From the NCBI GenBank assembly GCA_014695325.1, contig JACJNZ010000039.1, positions 930,001-994,000 on the forward strand: 64,000 bases of DNA, written 5' to 3'. This document shows, one piece after another, positions 19,711-30,290 of this stretch (the stretch's first letter is position 1; each line of letters begins with the position of its first letter). This stretch comes from Cyanobacteria bacterium FACHB-502. Its GTDB lineage: Bacteria > Cyanobacteriota > Cyanobacteriia > Elainellales > Elainellaceae. Below the pieces are notes generated by a model, which had not been told where the DNA came from, searched no databases, and saw only the letters and a list, made by a program, of their open reading frames with translations. A program made the translations under genes and the position numbers.

Positions 19711-20040
19711 CTATTCCGACTGAGGAGACTGGAGATCCGCCAGCAGCAGATTAATTCGTTCTGCAACATCTGCTCTCCCTTCTGGCGGAGCGTCGCGCAG
19801 AAAAACATCGATAATAAACCAGCGACAAAGCAGCGGATCGATCGGAACCAAATGCAAGATGACTTGATTTAAGACTTCCGTCAGCAGCGTGTCGGGAAGC
19901 CGATGCAATTCATCCCGAATCACAATCGCCTCTTCTAAATCATGGGTTTGTCCGACTTTTAAAACCGCTTTGACCACAGCCTCAATCAGATGATTGAAAT
20001 CTTCAGTGTTAAGGGTTTCGTTAAAAGGCTGATTTGACAA
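19711..20040 (-). CDS. Conserved-looking hypothetical protein
   Basis: A 109-residue, mostly helical, acidic protein with no signal or membrane segment. It has alternating hydrophobic patches (FNHLIEAVVKAVLKVGQ, TLLTEVLNQVILHLVPIDPLL). I do not recognise the family. It is convergent with the antiporter gene, with 34 bases between, and is transcribed away from the poly-HAMP kinase gene. Confidence 0.6.
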   Translation of the reverse strand: MSNQPFNETLNTEDFNHLIEAVVKAVLKVGQTHDLEEAIVIRDELHRLPDTLLTEVLNQVILHLVPIDPLLCRWFIIDVFLRDAPPEGRADVAERINLLLADLQSPQSE

Positions 20041-20601
20041 GCAACAATTCCTTGATTCGCTTAATGATTCAAACCGAGTGCTGACCGATCGGGAGCACTT
20101 TCCTCAGCTTTATGTCCTTAGCTTAATCTAAGAGAATGTTTAAAAAGTATCAAAAGTGCTGGGTTGTCCCCATACCCCCAAATGCTGAGGAACTTTGAGC
20201 GTGAGGAGAGATGGCTCGGTTCCCCTCAAAGTTAATTCCGTATCGGGGATGGTTCGGGTAACAGCAATCGCTTTTCAACCCTCCTCTTAATCCATGCCAC
20301 CAATTTTTTTCGCTATGAATTAAACGCTAACGAAGATTAAGCTTTTGATTCAGCAGTGAAAGAGCAAACTTTTGAGAGCAGAATCGAGAGCAGAGTTGAA
20401 ATTAAAATTTGGGCTATCACAAATAATAGCTGCGCCTCAATCAGCGTCCTCTAGCCTAAGGTAGAGTAAAGACAAAGTTACGCCCATAGGTAGAAGCGAT
20501 CGACCTGAACGAAGCAGGGATAATGAATCGATGTATGCCTGTGGCAGGACTTCTAGCCAGTGACGTACTCATCCTGACCTACCGCGAAAGTTACACCCGC
20601 T
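20041..20601. other. Long divergent intergenic region before the poly-HAMP kinase
   Basis: About 560 bases. A C-rich/G-rich interrupted segment lies at about 20163-20240 and A/T-rich tracts at 20295-20430. The final 130 bases lack another obvious gene. No convincing consensus -35/-10 pair, tRNA or riboswitch was found. Its size leaves room for regulatory input to the kinase cluster. Confidence 0.5.
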
Positions 20602-23600
20602 ATGACCACCGCTTCTCGCACCCCCAATTCCGATACCCTCGATCTCCAGCAGCTCCTCAAAACGCTGGTTGAAATAAAAAAGGGTAATTTCTCTGCTCGG
20701 ATGCCACTCGACCAGACCGGTATTGCAGGCAAGATCGCCGATACGCTCAACGACATCATTGAGATGAATGAGCACATGGCAACTGAACTGGAACACATTA
20801 GCCAGGTGGTTGGTAAGGAAGGCAAAATTAGCGAACGCGCCTCGCTCCAGAATGCGAAGGGAGCATGGAAGGCATCGATCGGCTCGGTCAATGCGCTGAT
20901 CACTGATCTGGTGCAGCCGATGACTGAAACCACGCGAGTAATTCGGGCGGTTGCCACTGGAAACTTGACGCAGACAATCGCCACCGAAATTGACGGCAAA
21001 CGGCTGCAAGGCGAGTTTCTGCAAACGGCTCAAATCGTCAACACGATGGTGGATCAGCTCAACTCCTTTGCTTCAGAAGTAACACGGGTGGCGCGGGAAG
21101 TAGGAACTGAAGGAAAACTCGGCGTGCAGGCAGATGTGCCCGGAGTAGCGGGAACCTGGAAGGATTTGACCGACAGCGTAAACTCGATGGCAGGCAACCT
21201 GACCGCACAGGTACGAAACATTGCTGAAGTAACAACGGCGGTGGCAAACGGAGACCTCTCTAAGAAAATCACCGTGGATGTGAAAGGCGAAATCCTGGAG
21301 CTGAAAAACACCATTAACACCATGGTGGATCAGCTCAACTCGTTTGCTTCAGAAGTAACACGGGTAGCGCGGGAAGTAGGAACTGAAGGAAAACTCGGGG
21401 TACAGGCAGATGTACGCGGAGTAGCGGGAACCTGGAAGGATTTGACCGACAGCGTAAACTCGATGGCAGGTAACCTGACCGCACAGGTACGAAACATTGC
21501 TGAAGTGACAACGGCGGTGGCAAATGGGGATTTGTCGAAGAAAATCACTGTAGATGTGAAAGGCGAAATCCTGGAGCTGAAAAATACGGTCAACACGATG
21601 GTGGATCAGCTCAACTCGTTTGCTTCAGAAGTAACACGGGTGGCGCGGGAAGTCGGAGCAGAAGGAAAACTGGGCGGACAGGCGCAAGTTCGCGGAGTAG
21701 CCGGAACCTGGAAAGACCTGACCGACAGCGTGAACTTCATGGCAGGCAGCTTAACCGCACAGGTACGAAACATCGCCGAAGTAACAACGGCGGTGGCAAA
21801 CGGAGACCTCTCCAAGAAAATCACCGTGAACGTGAAAGGTGAAATCTTGGAGCTGAAAAACACCATTAACATCATGGTGGATCAGCTCAACTCGTTTGTG
21901 TCTGAAGTGACGCGAGTGGCGCGGGAAGTGGGAACCGAAGGAAAGCTTGGCGTGCAGGCGCAAGTTCGCGGAGTAGCCGGAACCTGGAAAGACCTGACCG
22001 ACAGCGTGAACTTCATGGCAGGCAACCTGACCGCACAGGTACGAAACATTGCTGAAGTGACAACGGCGGTGGCAAATGGGGATTTGTCGAAGAAAATCAC
22101 CGTGGATGTGAAAGGCGAAATCCTGGAGCTGAAAAACACCATTAACACCATGGTGGATCAGCTTAGTTCCTTTGCCTCGGAAGTAACACGGGTGGCGCGG
22201 GAAGTGGGTTCTGAAGGAAAACTCGGGGTACAGGCAGATGTACGCGGAGTAGCCGGAACCTGGAAAGACCTGACCGACAGCGTGAACTTCATGGCAGGCA
22301 GCTTAACCGCACAGGTACGAAATATTGCGGCGGTAACAACGGCGGTGGCAAATGGGGATTTGTCGAAGAAAATTACCGTGGATGTGAAAGGCGAAATCCT
22401 GGAGCTGAAAAATACGGTCAACACGATGGTGGATCAGCTCAACTCGTTTGCTTCAGAAGTAACACGGGTGGCACGGGAAGTGGGTTCTGAAGGAAAACTC
22501 GGCGTGCAGGCGGAAGTAAAAGGCGTAGCCGGAACCTGGAAAGACCTGACCGACAGCGTGAACTTCATGGCAGGCAGCTTAACCGCACAGGTACGAAACA
22601 TCGCCGAAGTGACAACGGCGGTGGCAAACGGAGACCTCTCCAAGAAAATCACCGTGGATGTGAAAGGCGAAATCTTGGAGCTGAAAAACACCATTAACAC
22701 CATGGTGGATCAGCTCAACTCGTTTGCCTCGGAAGTAACACGGGTGGCACGGGAAGTGGGAACCGAAGGAAAACTCGGGGTGCAGGCATACGTCCGCGGC
22801 GTGGGTGGAACCTGGAAGGATTTGACTGATAACGTGAACTCAATGGCAGGCAACCTGACCGCACAGGTACGAAACATCGCCGAAGTGGCAACGGCGATCG
22901 CGAACGGGGACCTCTCCAAGAAAATCACCGTGGATGTGAAAGGTGAAATTCTCGATCTGAAAAACACCATTAACACCATGGTGGATCAGCTCAGTTCCTT
23001 TGCCTCGGAAGTAACACGGGTGGCACGGGAAGTAGGAACCGAAGGCAAGCTGGGCGGTCAGGCGCAGGTGATTGGCGTTGCAGGAACCTGGAAGGATCTC
23101 ACTGACAATGTGAACTCGATGGCAAGCAACCTTACAGCCCAGGTGCGAGGCATTGCGCGAGTGGTGACAGCGGTGGCGAACGGAAACCTGAAGCTCAAGC
23201 TGATGCTAGATGCCAAAGGCGAAATCGAAACGTTAGCCGACACTATCAACGAAATGATTGACACGCTGGCAACGTTTGCCGAACAGGTTACGACCGTTGC
23301 CCGAGAAGTAGGAAGCGAAGGAAAACTCGGTGGACAGGCAAAAGTGCCGGGAGCATCGGGAACTTGGCGCGATTTGACCGATAACGTGAACGAGCTGGCA
23401 GCGAATCTAACGACGCAGGTGCGAGCGATCGCCGAAGTAGCAACAGCGGTGACTAAGGGCGATTTGACGCGATCGATTTCCGTCGAAGCAAAAGGGGAAG
23501 TGGCAGTCCTCAAAGACAACATCAACCAGATGATTGCCAACCTGCGCGAAACAACGCAGAAGAACACCGAGCAAGACTGGCTCAAGACCAACTTGGCGAA

Positions 23601-26433
23601 ATTCACCCGTATGTTGCAGGGGCAGCGCGACCTTGAAACAGTGTCCAAGCTGATTCTGTCCGAATTGGCTCCGCTGGTTTCGGCGCAACACGGGGTCTTT
23701 TACCTGATGGAAGCCAACGAAACCCACACGTCCTATCTCAAGCTGATCAGCACCTACGCCTACAAAGAGCGCAAGCACTTAGGCAACCGCTTCGAGCTAG
23801 GACAGGGACTAATCGGGCAGTGCGCTTTAGAAAAGGAGCGCATTCTCCTGACTGAAGTTCCAGCAGACTACATCAGAATTAGTTCTGGACTGGGTGAAGC
23901 AACCCCGCTGAATGCGGTTGCGCTGCCTGTTTTATTTGAAGGACAGGTGACTGCGGTGATCGAGCTTGCTTCGTTCTCGCGGTTCAGCGACATTCACTTA
24001 ACGTTCTTCGACCAGTTGACCGAGAGTATTGCGATCGTCCTCAACACGATTGCCGCTAGTATGCGAACTGAAGAACTGCTGAAACAGTCGCAGTCACTGG
24101 CAGAAGAACTGCAAACCCAGCAGAAAGAGCTAACGGGAACCAACCAGCGATTAGAGCAGCAGGCGCAGTCACTCAAAGCCTCGGAGGAACTGCTCAAGAA
24201 TCAGCAGGAACAGCTTCAGCAAACCAACGAGGAATTACAGGAGAAAGCCGAACTATTAGCCGTTCAAAACCGGGAGGTGGAACGCAAAAATCAAGAAATT
24301 GAACAGGCGCGTCGATCGCTGGAAGAAAAAGCCGAACAGCTTGCCCTCAGTTCCAGATACAAATCGGAATTCTTGGCAAATATGTCGCATGAACTGCGAA
24401 CGCCGCTCAACAGTTTACTGATTCTGGCACGACTTTTTGCCGAAAACAGCGACGGCAACTTAAGCGATAAGCAAATCGAATATGCCCGTACGATTTATTC
24501 TGCCGGAAACGATTTACTTGGACTCATCAACGACATTCTGGATTTGGCAAAAATTGAGTCGGGAACGATGTCAATCGAAACAGAGCCAATGTCGATTAAT
24601 GACTTCCGCAATCACCTCGATCGCACATTCCGCCAGGTCGCCCAGGATCGTAATCTCGAATTTCAGATGAACTTTGATCCGCAGTTGCCGCGCACTTTGT
24701 ACACCGATGCCAAGCGGCTTCAGCAAGTTCTAAAAAACCTGCTCTCGAACGCCTTTAAGTTCACCGAGCAGGGTCAGGTCAGCCTCAACGTAAGCCTCGC
24801 AACGGGGGGCTGGAGTTTTGATAAAGAAACGCTGAATCGTGCCGATCGCGTAATTGCCTTTGCGGTTACTGATACGGGAATCGGCATTGCGCCAGATAAG
24901 CAGCAGGTCATCTTCGAAGCGTTTCAGCAGGCAGATGGCACAACCTCCCGGAAGTATGGGGGAACGGGCTTAGGCTTGTCGATTAGCCGAGAAATTACCC
25001 GTCTACTAGGCGGTGAAATTCGCCTTAAGAGTGAGCTGGGTTGCGGCAGCACGTTCACGCTTTATCTGCCCCAAAGCGAGGGAGAACGCTGGAGTTTACC
25101 GATTCCTACCCTCGCTACCTCATCCTTGCAATCCACGATCGTCCGACCTTCCACGGTGCTAGCAGCAGGGCAACCAGCGACAGCAGGCAATCAGCCCGAA
25201 CCAATGGCACTGATGCGCGAGCGGGCGATCGAAGACGATCGAGACTCTATTCAACCGGGCGACCTGACCTTGTTGATCGTTGAAGATGACCTGAACTTTG
25301 CCGGCATTCTGCTAGATCTGGCACGACAGCAAGGCTTTAAGGGACTGGTCGCCACTCGCGGTAACGTCGGGCTGGAAATGGCACAGCAGCTCAAACCCAC
25401 CGCAATTATGCTCGATGTTCGCCTTCCGGTTCTCGATGGCTGGATGGTGCTGGATCGGCTGAAGCATCACGCTGACACCCGCCATATTCCAGTCCACATG
25501 ATGTCGGTAGAAGAGGGATTGCAGCGCAGTTTGCGGCAGGGAGCAATCGCGTATCTGCAAAAGCCTGTTAACAGCGAGTCATTGCTCAACGCCCTGGCAA
25601 GCATTAAGGAGTTTGTCGAGCGTCCGATGAAAAATTTGCTGATCGTCGAAGATGATGACGTTCAACGCCAAAGCCTGGTTGAACTGATTGGCAATAGCGA
25701 CGTAGCAATTACCGCGATCGGCACAGGTGCAGAAGCGCTTGAGACATTGCGATCAGGTCACTTTGACTGCCTCGTGCTCGATCTGGGACTACCCGACATG
25801 GATGGGTTTGCCTTCCTTGAGCAGATTAAACATGACTCCAGCCTGGCCCACTTGCCGATCATTATCTACACCGGAAAAGATCTATCGGCTCAAGAAGAAC
25901 GGGAACTCCGAGGCATTTCTGACACGATCATTCTTAAGGATGTCCGATCGCCCGAACGTCTGCTGGATGAAACTGCCCTCTTCCTGCATCGGGTTCAGGC
26001 AGACCTACCAGACCTTCAGCGACAAATGCTGGAACGATCGCAGCAGCAAGATCCAACGCTGGCAGGCAAAAAAATTCTCATTGTCGATGATGACGTGCGG
26101 AATATTTTTGCCCTCACCAGTGTATTAGAACGCTATCAAATGGAGATTCTGTACGCTGAAAACGGTCGAGAAGGCATTAGCGTATTACAAAATCACCCGG
26201 ATCTTGATTTGGTGTTGATGGATGTGATGATGCCCGAAATGGATGGGTATGAAACGACGCAAGCCATTCGGGAAATTCCCCAATTCGCTCATCTGCCTAT
26301 CATTGCGTTAACGGCAAAAGCCATGCGCGGCGATCGGGAAAAATGCATCGAATCGGGAGCTTCGGACTACATCACTAAACCTGTTGAAACCGATCAGCTC
26401 TTGTCTGTACTTCGGGTTTGGCTCCACCAATAA
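20602..26433 (+). CDS. Poly-HAMP hybrid histidine kinase with three receiver domains
   Basis: A 1943-residue soluble sensor kinase with no signal peptide or membrane segment. Residues about 10-1000 are roughly eleven HAMP units of 92 residues, recognised by the recurring G-(D/N)-L motif followed by K-G-E-(I/V)-x-x-L-K-x-x-(I/V)-N. Units three to nine are nearly identical and the outer ones diverged. Then come a GAF domain (about 1009-1160), a Gln/Glu-rich coiled coil (about 1165-1255), a HisKA domain with phospho-acceptor His1263 (SHELRTP), an ATPase domain with DTGIGI and GGTGLGLSI, and three receivers with phospho-acceptors Asp1605, Asp1727 and Asp1874. The poly-HAMP part closely resembles group III fungal hybrid kinases (Nik1/Os-1), which sense osmotic stress. 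Signal and output are unknown. A CheR-like gene follows after 25 bases. Confidence 0.95.
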   Translation: MTTASRTPNSDTLDLQQLLKTLVEIKKGNFSARMPLDQTGIAGKIADTLNDIIEMNEHMATELEHISQVVGKEGKISERASLQNAKGAWKASIGSVNALITDLVQPMTETTRVIRAVATGNLTQTIATEIDGKRLQGEFLQTAQIVNTMVDQLNSFASEVTRVAREVGTEGKLGVQADVPGVAGTWKDLTDSVNSMAGNLTAQVRNIAEVTTAVANGDLSKKITVDVKGEILELKNTINTMVDQLNSFASEVTRVAREVGTEGKLGVQADVRGVAGTWKDLTDSVNSMAGNLTAQVRNIAEVTTAVANGDLSKKITVDVKGEILELKNTVNTMVDQLNSFASEVTRVAREVGAEGKLGGQAQVRGVAGTWKDLTDSVNFMAGSLTAQVRNIAEVTTAVANGDLSKKITVNVKGEILELKNTINIMVDQLNSFVSEVTRVAREVGTEGKLGVQAQVRGVAGTWKDLTDSVNFMAGNLTAQVRNIAEVTTAVANGDLSKKITVDVKGEILELKNTINTMVDQLSSFASEVTRVAREVGSEGKLGVQADVRGVAGTWKDLTDSVNFMAGSLTAQVRNIAAVTTAVANGDLSKKITVDVKGEILELKNTVNTMVDQLNSFASEVTRVAREVGSEGKLGVQAEVKGVAGTWKDLTDSVNFMAGSLTAQVRNIAEVTTAVANGDLSKKITVDVKGEILELKNTINTMVDQLNSFASEVTRVAREVGTEGKLGVQAYVRGVGGTWKDLTDNVNSMAGNLTAQVRNIAEVATAIANGDLSKKITVDVKGEILDLKNTINTMVDQLSSFASEVTRVAREVGTEGKLGGQAQVIGVAGTWKDLTDNVNSMASNLTAQVRGIARVVTAVANGNLKLKLMLDAKGEIETLADTINEMIDTLATFAEQVTTVAREVGSEGKLGGQAKVPGASGTWRDLTDNVNELAANLTTQVRAIAEVATAVTKGDLTRSISVEAKGEVAVLKDNINQMIANLRETTQKNTEQDWLKTNLAKFTRMLQGQRDLETVSKLILSELAPLVSAQHGVFYLMEANETHTSYLKLISTYAYKERKHLGNRFELGQGLIGQCALEKERILLTEVPADYIRISSGLGEATPLNAVALPVLFEGQVTAVIELASFSRFSDIHLTFFDQLTESIAIVLNTIAASMRTEELLKQSQSLAEELQTQQKELTGTNQRLEQQAQSLKASEELLKNQQEQLQQTNEELQEKAELLAVQNREVERKNQEIEQARRSLEEKAEQLALSSRYKSEFLANMSHELRTPLNSLLILARLFAENSDGNLSDKQIEYARTIYSAGNDLLGLINDILDLAKIESGTMSIETEPMSINDFRNHLDRTFRQVAQDRNLEFQMNFDPQLPRTLYTDAKRLQQVLKNLLSNAFKFTEQGQVSLNVSLATGGWSFDKETLNRADRVIAFAVTDTGIGIAPDKQQVIFEAFQQADGTTSRKYGGTGLGLSISREITRLLGGEIRLKSELGCGSTFTLYLPQSEGERWSLPIPTLATSSLQSTIVRPSTVLAAGQPATAGNQPEPMALMRERAIEDDRDSIQPGDLTLLIVEDDLNFAGILLDLARQQGFKGLVATRGNVGLEMAQQLKPTAIMLDVRLPVLDGWMVLDRLKHHADTRHIPVHMMSVEEGLQRSLRQGAIAYLQKPVNSESLLNALASIKEFVERPMKNLLIVEDDDVQRQSLVELIGNSDVAITAIGTGAEALETLRSGHFDCLVLDLGLPDMDGFAFLEQIKHDSSLAHLPIIIYTGKDLSAQEERELRGISDTIILKDVRSPERLLDETALFLHRVQADLPDLQRQMLERSQQQDPTLAGKKILIVDDDVRNIFALTSVLERYQMEILYAENGREGISVLQNHPDLDLVLMDVMMPEMDGYETTQAIREIPQFAHLPIIALTAKAMRGDREKCIESGASDYITKPVETDQLLSVLRVWLHQ
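21046..23253 (+). repeat. Eight tandem 276-bp coding repeats (HAMP units)
   Basis: The word atggtggatcagct, or a close variant of it, recurs at 21046, 21322, 21598, 21874, 22150, 22426, 22702 and 22978, exactly 276 bases apart. Each unit encodes 92 residues (one HAMP plus linker). Diverged units continue in register at 23254 and 23530. The copies share long identical DNA blocks but swap short variants (GVQADVRG or [15 protein letters not shown] or NFMAGSL) in a mosaic order, the pattern expected from unequal crossing-over and gene conversion. Confidence 0.95.
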
Positions 26434-26458
26434 TCCAACTGCTTTATCAGGAACCTTT

Positions 26459-27295
26459 ATGCCCGTCCTTATGCAGCTTGCCGAACTTGAGGATCTCGAA
26501 ATTCAGCTTCTTTTAGAGGGAGTGAATCGCTACTATGGCTTCGACTTTCGAAGTTACTCGAGCGCGTTAATTAAACGTCAGATTCGAGATCTCATTCAAA
26601 CCGACAAGCTGCCCAACATCTCTCGACTGCAAGAAAAGATTTTGCATGAACGTGCCTATATGGAGCGTTTTTTGCTGAATCTGTCTGCAAATCGTACAGG
26701 GATGTTTCATGACCCCAGCTTTTACCTGGCATTTAGAACTCAGGTTGTGCCGCTGCTGCGAACTTATCCATCCGTTCGGATCTGGTATGCCGGATGCATG
26801 ACCGGGGAAGAAGTGTATGCAATGGCAATCCTACTGTGGGAGGAGGGCATTTATCCTCGCTGCCGCATCTACGCAACTGATATCAATGAATCTGCTCTCG
26901 CTCAAGCACGAACGGGCGTTTTTACCCTTGGACGGACACAGGAGTATGCACTCCTCTATCAACAGGCAGGGGGAGAACAACTGCTTTCGGAGTACTATAC
27001 AGTTAGAAACGATAGTGCAATCGTCCACTCATTTCTAAAGGAGAACCTTGTCTTCGCAGCCCACAACCTAGTGACGGATGCTTCTTTTAATGAATTTAAT
27101 GTCATTCTCTGTCGCAATGTTTTAACCTTCTTAAATTCTGAGCTTCAGGCAAAGATTCATCAGTTATTCCACGACAGTTTAGGGAGATTTGGGATTCTAG
27201 GCTTGGGACAGCAGGAAAGCTTGAAGTTTTCACCGTATCAGCAGTGCTATGAGCTATTCGATCCTCAAGCACAGCTCTATCGGAGAATTGCCTGA
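26459..27295 (+). CDS. CheR-type protein methyltransferase
   Basis: A 278-residue S-adenosylmethionine-dependent methyltransferase of the CheR family, which methylates glutamates in chemoreceptors or related signalling proteins. Family features: an N-terminal helical domain, WYAGCMTGEEVYAMAILL (SAM-binding motif I), IYATDINESALAQARTGVF, and NEFNVILCRNVLTFLN near the end. The usual N-x-T-x-F-F-R segment reads NRTGMFHD, so Phe-Phe-Arg is changed to Met-Phe-His. The start at 26459 has AGGA seven bases upstream; a second ATG is four codons later. It is 25 bases after the poly-HAMP kinase and 37 before the next kinase. No CheB demethylase is present. Confidence 0.87.
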   Translation: MPVLMQLAELEDLEIQLLLEGVNRYYGFDFRSYSSALIKRQIRDLIQTDKLPNISRLQEKILHERAYMERFLLNLSANRTGMFHDPSFYLAFRTQVVPLLRTYPSVRIWYAGCMTGEEVYAMAILLWEEGIYPRCRIYATDINESALAQARTGVFTLGRTQEYALLYQQAGGEQLLSEYYTVRNDSAIVHSFLKENLVFAAHNLVTDASFNEFNVILCRNVLTFLNSELQAKIHQLFHDSLGRFGILGLGQQESLKFSPYQQCYELFDPQAQLYRRIA

Positions 27296-27332
27296 TCACC
27301 AAGCGACCGTGATTGTCAAGGGTAAATTAGGG

Positions 27333-28646
27333 ATGACTCAACAAATCCACCATGTATTATCAACTCCTGCTTCTTCTCTAATCACGCCGGAATCGAAAGT
27401 GAATGTCCTCCTTGTGGACGATCGCATCGAAAATCTAGTTACGCTAGAGCGTGTATTACAGAGCCTGGGGCAGAACTTGGTCAAAGTGCAGTCGGGAGCT
27501 GCCGCATTAAAATATTTACTTCAGCATGATGTCGCTGTGATCCTGCTGGATGTGCAGATGCCCGGTATGGATGGCTTTGAAACAGCAAGGCTCATTCGTC
27601 AGCGCGGTCGATCGCAGCACACTCCCATTATTTTTCTAACTGCGTTTGCGGAAAGCGACGATTTGCGCTCTCAGGGCTATACGTTGGGCGCAGTCGATTA
27701 TTTATATAAGCCGATCGAACCTACCATTTTGACTTCTAAAGTCTCTGTTTTTATTGATTTATTCAAAAAGAATCTCGAAGTTCAGCATCAGGCAGCCCAA
27801 CTGATTGCTCAAAACGCAGAACTTATCCGTGCTCAGGTTGCTCGCCAGCAAGCCGAAGAAGCAAACCGCATAAAAGATGAATTTTTAGCGATCGTCTCTC
27901 ACGAACTGCGAACGCCCCTGAACTCAATTTTGGGCTGGTCGCAGCTCTTGCTGAAGCGGGAGTTTGAGCCTGCTAGAATGCGACGGGCACTCGAAACGAT
28001 CGTATACAATGCCCAGGCTCAGGTGCGGCTGATCGAAGACATCCTCGACGTATCTAGGCTGATGCGCGGCAAGGTTGAACTGTCGATTCACCCGATCGAC
28101 CTACCCTCTTTTATTGAGGCAACCGTAGAATCGATTCGTCCCCAAGCCGAGGTGAAATCGATCCGGCTCGACGTGCAGCTTGATCCGACCGTGGCAAGCG
28201 TGAGAGCAGATTCAGTGCGGTTGCGTCAAATTCTCTTGAATTTACTCACCAATGCAATTAAGTTCACCTGCGAAGGCGGAAACGTTAGCTTACAGGTTCG
28301 ATCGAATGCTAATGGCATAATCAGGCTGCACGTCAGGGATACGGGAATCGGCATCGACCCAGAATTTCTACCTTATATCTTTGATCACTTTCGCCAAGCC
28401 GATAGTTCTTCCACTCGCAGCCACGGTGGATTAGGACTCGGACTTGCGATCGTCCGTCAGCTCGTCGAACTGCACAACGGCACAATCGAAGCCCATAGCG
28501 ACGGCTGCCACCAGGGAACCACGTTTACGGTGCATCTGCCAATCGGCGATCGTCAGCAAGAAGAGATTGCTGAACTTTTACCAGAAATCATGGCATCAAC
28601 CTGTGAAAGGCTCAGCTCCCTGGAAAGATATGAAGCTCAAGCGTGA
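27333..28646 (+). CDS. Response-regulator/histidine-kinase hybrid (REC-HisKA-HATPase)
   Basis: A 437-residue cytoplasmic kinase. The N-terminal receiver (about 22-140) has Asp73 in LLDVQMPGMDG and the conserved KPIEP lysine segment. A coiled coil leads to HisKA with His190 (SHELRTP) and an ATPase domain with DTGIGIDPEFLPYIFDHF and GGLGLGLAI. A receiver placed before the kinase core suggests that phosphorylation from an upstream kinase controls its activity. The frame is open from 27249, inside the CheR gene; the ATG at 27333 is preceded by a TTAGGG stretch and gives the usual short N-terminus. It is the third gene of the cluster. Confidence 0.93.
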   Translation: MTQQIHHVLSTPASSLITPESKVNVLLVDDRIENLVTLERVLQSLGQNLVKVQSGAAALKYLLQHDVAVILLDVQMPGMDGFETARLIRQRGRSQHTPIIFLTAFAESDDLRSQGYTLGAVDYLYKPIEPTILTSKVSVFIDLFKKNLEVQHQAAQLIAQNAELIRAQVARQQAEEANRIKDEFLAIVSHELRTPLNSILGWSQLLLKREFEPARMRRALETIVYNAQAQVRLIEDILDVSRLMRGKVELSIHPIDLPSFIEATVESIRPQAEVKSIRLDVQLDPTVASVRADSVRLRQILLNLLTNAIKFTCEGGNVSLQVRSNANGIIRLHVRDTGIGIDPEFLPYIFDHFRQADSSSTRSHGGLGLGLAIVRQLVELHNGTIEAHSDGCHQGTTFTVHLPIGDRQQEEIAELLPEIMASTCERLSSLERYEAQA

Positions 28647-28767
28647 GAATTAATGCGGGATGCAATCAATGCGGGACACGATCGAGAATCGACAGCCTAT
28701 GCTGACAAAAACCCGTATTCTAAAAACCGCATTCTAGCAAGTACCTTTTAATAGGAAAGAAGAACTT

Positions 28768-29538
28768 TTAACTCGATGTGCCGCTCAGTTCCTCTTGCAG
28801 CATCGCCTCATAAAGCTGCGGCAGTCGATCGCTCATGTCGTTTGTTTCAATTCCATAGCCCAAACTAGTCCAGACGGGCGAAAGAATTTGCAGTACTTCT
28901 GAAAGCTGTCCCTGTTGCAGCAGCGCAGATAAATCCACTCCCCAGACTTCCGAGTCGCTGAGCCAGCGATAGACCACCTCATCCTGATACTGTGGCTCAA
29001 AGCTGTAGTGCTGCCAGAACCAGAGCCCAGACGGATCAGGATGGTATTTTTCTGCCTGCTCTTCCCAGGTGGTGGTAATAAACTGGTAGCGTCCGGCTGC
29101 CGTGGTACAGTCGCCCTGATTCACACCAACTGTAATCGGCACACAGCGATCGGGATGCTGGTTAAAATCCTCAAAATGTTCGCCACCAAACAGCAGCGTA
29201 TAGGGCTTGGGACCGTTCGATTCACTCGCAGAGATCGTTCGCATTAAAGCGCGGATGTAGGGGTCGCCGCCTTGCTTCACGAGGGGCGGGTAGTTGCTGC
29301 CGTCTAACTCAAAGCTCGATCGTGGTTTTGAGGGAATAGCATTCCAGAGAATACTGACGGTTCCCAGGGCAATTAACCCTGCCGTTAGCTGGCGCAGCAG
29401 CAACCCAACCGAAGAGGGAGACTTTTTGTTTCGCTGGGACAATCGCCCTGAAACGCCATCAGGAATAGAAGACTCAGGAGCAACAGAATCAGAAACAACA
29501 GAATTAGGAACAGAAGACTCAGGATGGTTTGAAGTCAC
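28768..29538 (-). CDS. Membrane-anchored lambda-endolysin-type muralytic protein (GH104-like)
   Basis: A 256-residue protein with a Ser/Pro-rich N-terminus, one membrane segment (about 46-66) and an extracytoplasmic domain that can be aligned by eye with phage lambda endolysin R. The pattern LMRTISASESNG contains Glu106, matching the catalytic Glu of lambda R (AWSEGTDNG). FGGEHFEDFNQHP matches VGGELFTDYSDHP, AAGRYQFITTTW matches GAGRYQLLSRWW, and VWTSLGYG matches IWASLPGAGYG. A lytic transglycosylase acting on peptidoglycan at the outer face of the inner membrane is expected. Two cysteines in the insert before AAGRYQF could form a disulfide. It is convergent with the kinase cluster and not part of a phage region. 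Confidence 0.85.
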   Translation of the reverse strand: MTSNHPESSVPNSVVSDSVAPESSIPDGVSGRLSQRNKKSPSSVGLLLRQLTAGLIALGTVSILWNAIPSKPRSSFELDGSNYPPLVKQGGDPYIRALMRTISASESNGPKPYTLLFGGEHFEDFNQHPDRCVPITVGVNQGDCTTAAGRYQFITTTWEEQAEKYHPDPSGLWFWQHYSFEPQYQDEVVYRWLSDSEVWGVDLSALLQQGQLSEVLQILSPVWTSLGYGIETNDMSDRLPQLYEAMLQEELSGTSS

Positions 29539-29630
29539 AGCTCAATTAAACTTGACCAGGACAAATCTTTCCCATCCTAGCCTAGTCGGGCTGCCTTGAG
29601 TTCCTGCCGATCGATCTCCCAATCTATCCA

Positions 29631-30290
29631 CTAAGCCACCCCCGCAAACATCGCCTCATAGGACAAAGCCGGTGCGTCGGGCTTGGCAACAATTTCCACG
29701 ATTTTATTTTTTGCTTCTGGCTGCGATAAAGCCTCCACACAAACCTGCGCGACTTTCGATCGCGGAATACTGCCATCAAAGAGCGTGTCTGCTTTAGACA
29801 TAACGATCGCATCGGTATTGTCTTCGTTTTTGAGCCCTCCCGGTCGAACGATCGTGTAGCTCAAGCCGCTTTGCTGCAAATATTCTTCTGCCCGCTTTTT
29901 CCACACTAAAATCAGCCAGAACAAATTGAGCGGATGCAGCAGTTGAGAGGTACAGAGCGAAGACACCATGACAAACTGCTGGATTCCCTTCTCCTTTGCC
30001 ACATCAACAAGATGCTTGGTTCCCTCATAGTCCACCTTGTATGGACCTGTGGGGTCAAAACTGGGGGCGGCTCCCGTCGCAGATAGCACCACCGTACAAT
30101 CTGCCATCGCTGTCCGCAGAGTTTCTGGTTCCAGCACATCTCCCACCACGCATTCTGCCTCTGGGGGCAAAATTTGCTTTGCCTTATCTAGATTTCGCAC
30201 CAGTGCTCGCACCGAAATGTTACGGCTCACCAGTTCCTGCACAATCCGCCGTCCGGTTTCACCTGTAGCCCCTGCTACAAACACTTTCAT
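29631..30290 (-). CDS. NAD(P)-binding atypical short-chain dehydrogenase
   Basis: A 219-residue Rossmann-fold protein with the glycine motif GATGETG at 7-13 and the SDR_a5/NmrA-like pattern: VRALVRNLDKAKQIL, then VVGDVLEP, then FVMVSSL. The Tyr of YTIVRPGGL sits in the usual late strand. Related proteins include Ycf39/HCF173-type assembly factors and NAD(P)H-dependent regulators; at 219 residues this one is shorter than Ycf39. The substrate is unknown. The product is likely cytoplasmic or peripheral on the thylakoid membrane. It is 92 bases upstream of the endolysin-like gene on the same strand. Confidence 0.88.
   Translation of the reverse strand: MKVFVAGATGETGRRIVQELVSRNISVRALVRNLDKAKQILPPEAECVVGDVLEPETLRTAMADCTVVLSATGAAPSFDPTGPYKVDYEGTKHLVDVAKEKGIQQFVMVSSLCTSQLLHPLNLFWLILVWKKRAEEYLQQSGLSYTIVRPGGLKNEDNTDAIVMSKADTLFDGSIPRSKVAQVCVEALSQPEAKNKIVEIVAKPDAPALSYEAMFAGVA

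Noticed and set aside
21054-23648. Series of roughly 90-codon open frames on the minus strand across the HAMP repeats
   Set aside because: They recur with the 276-base period because they mirror the coding repeats; products are Ser/Thr/Phe-rich with no family resemblance.
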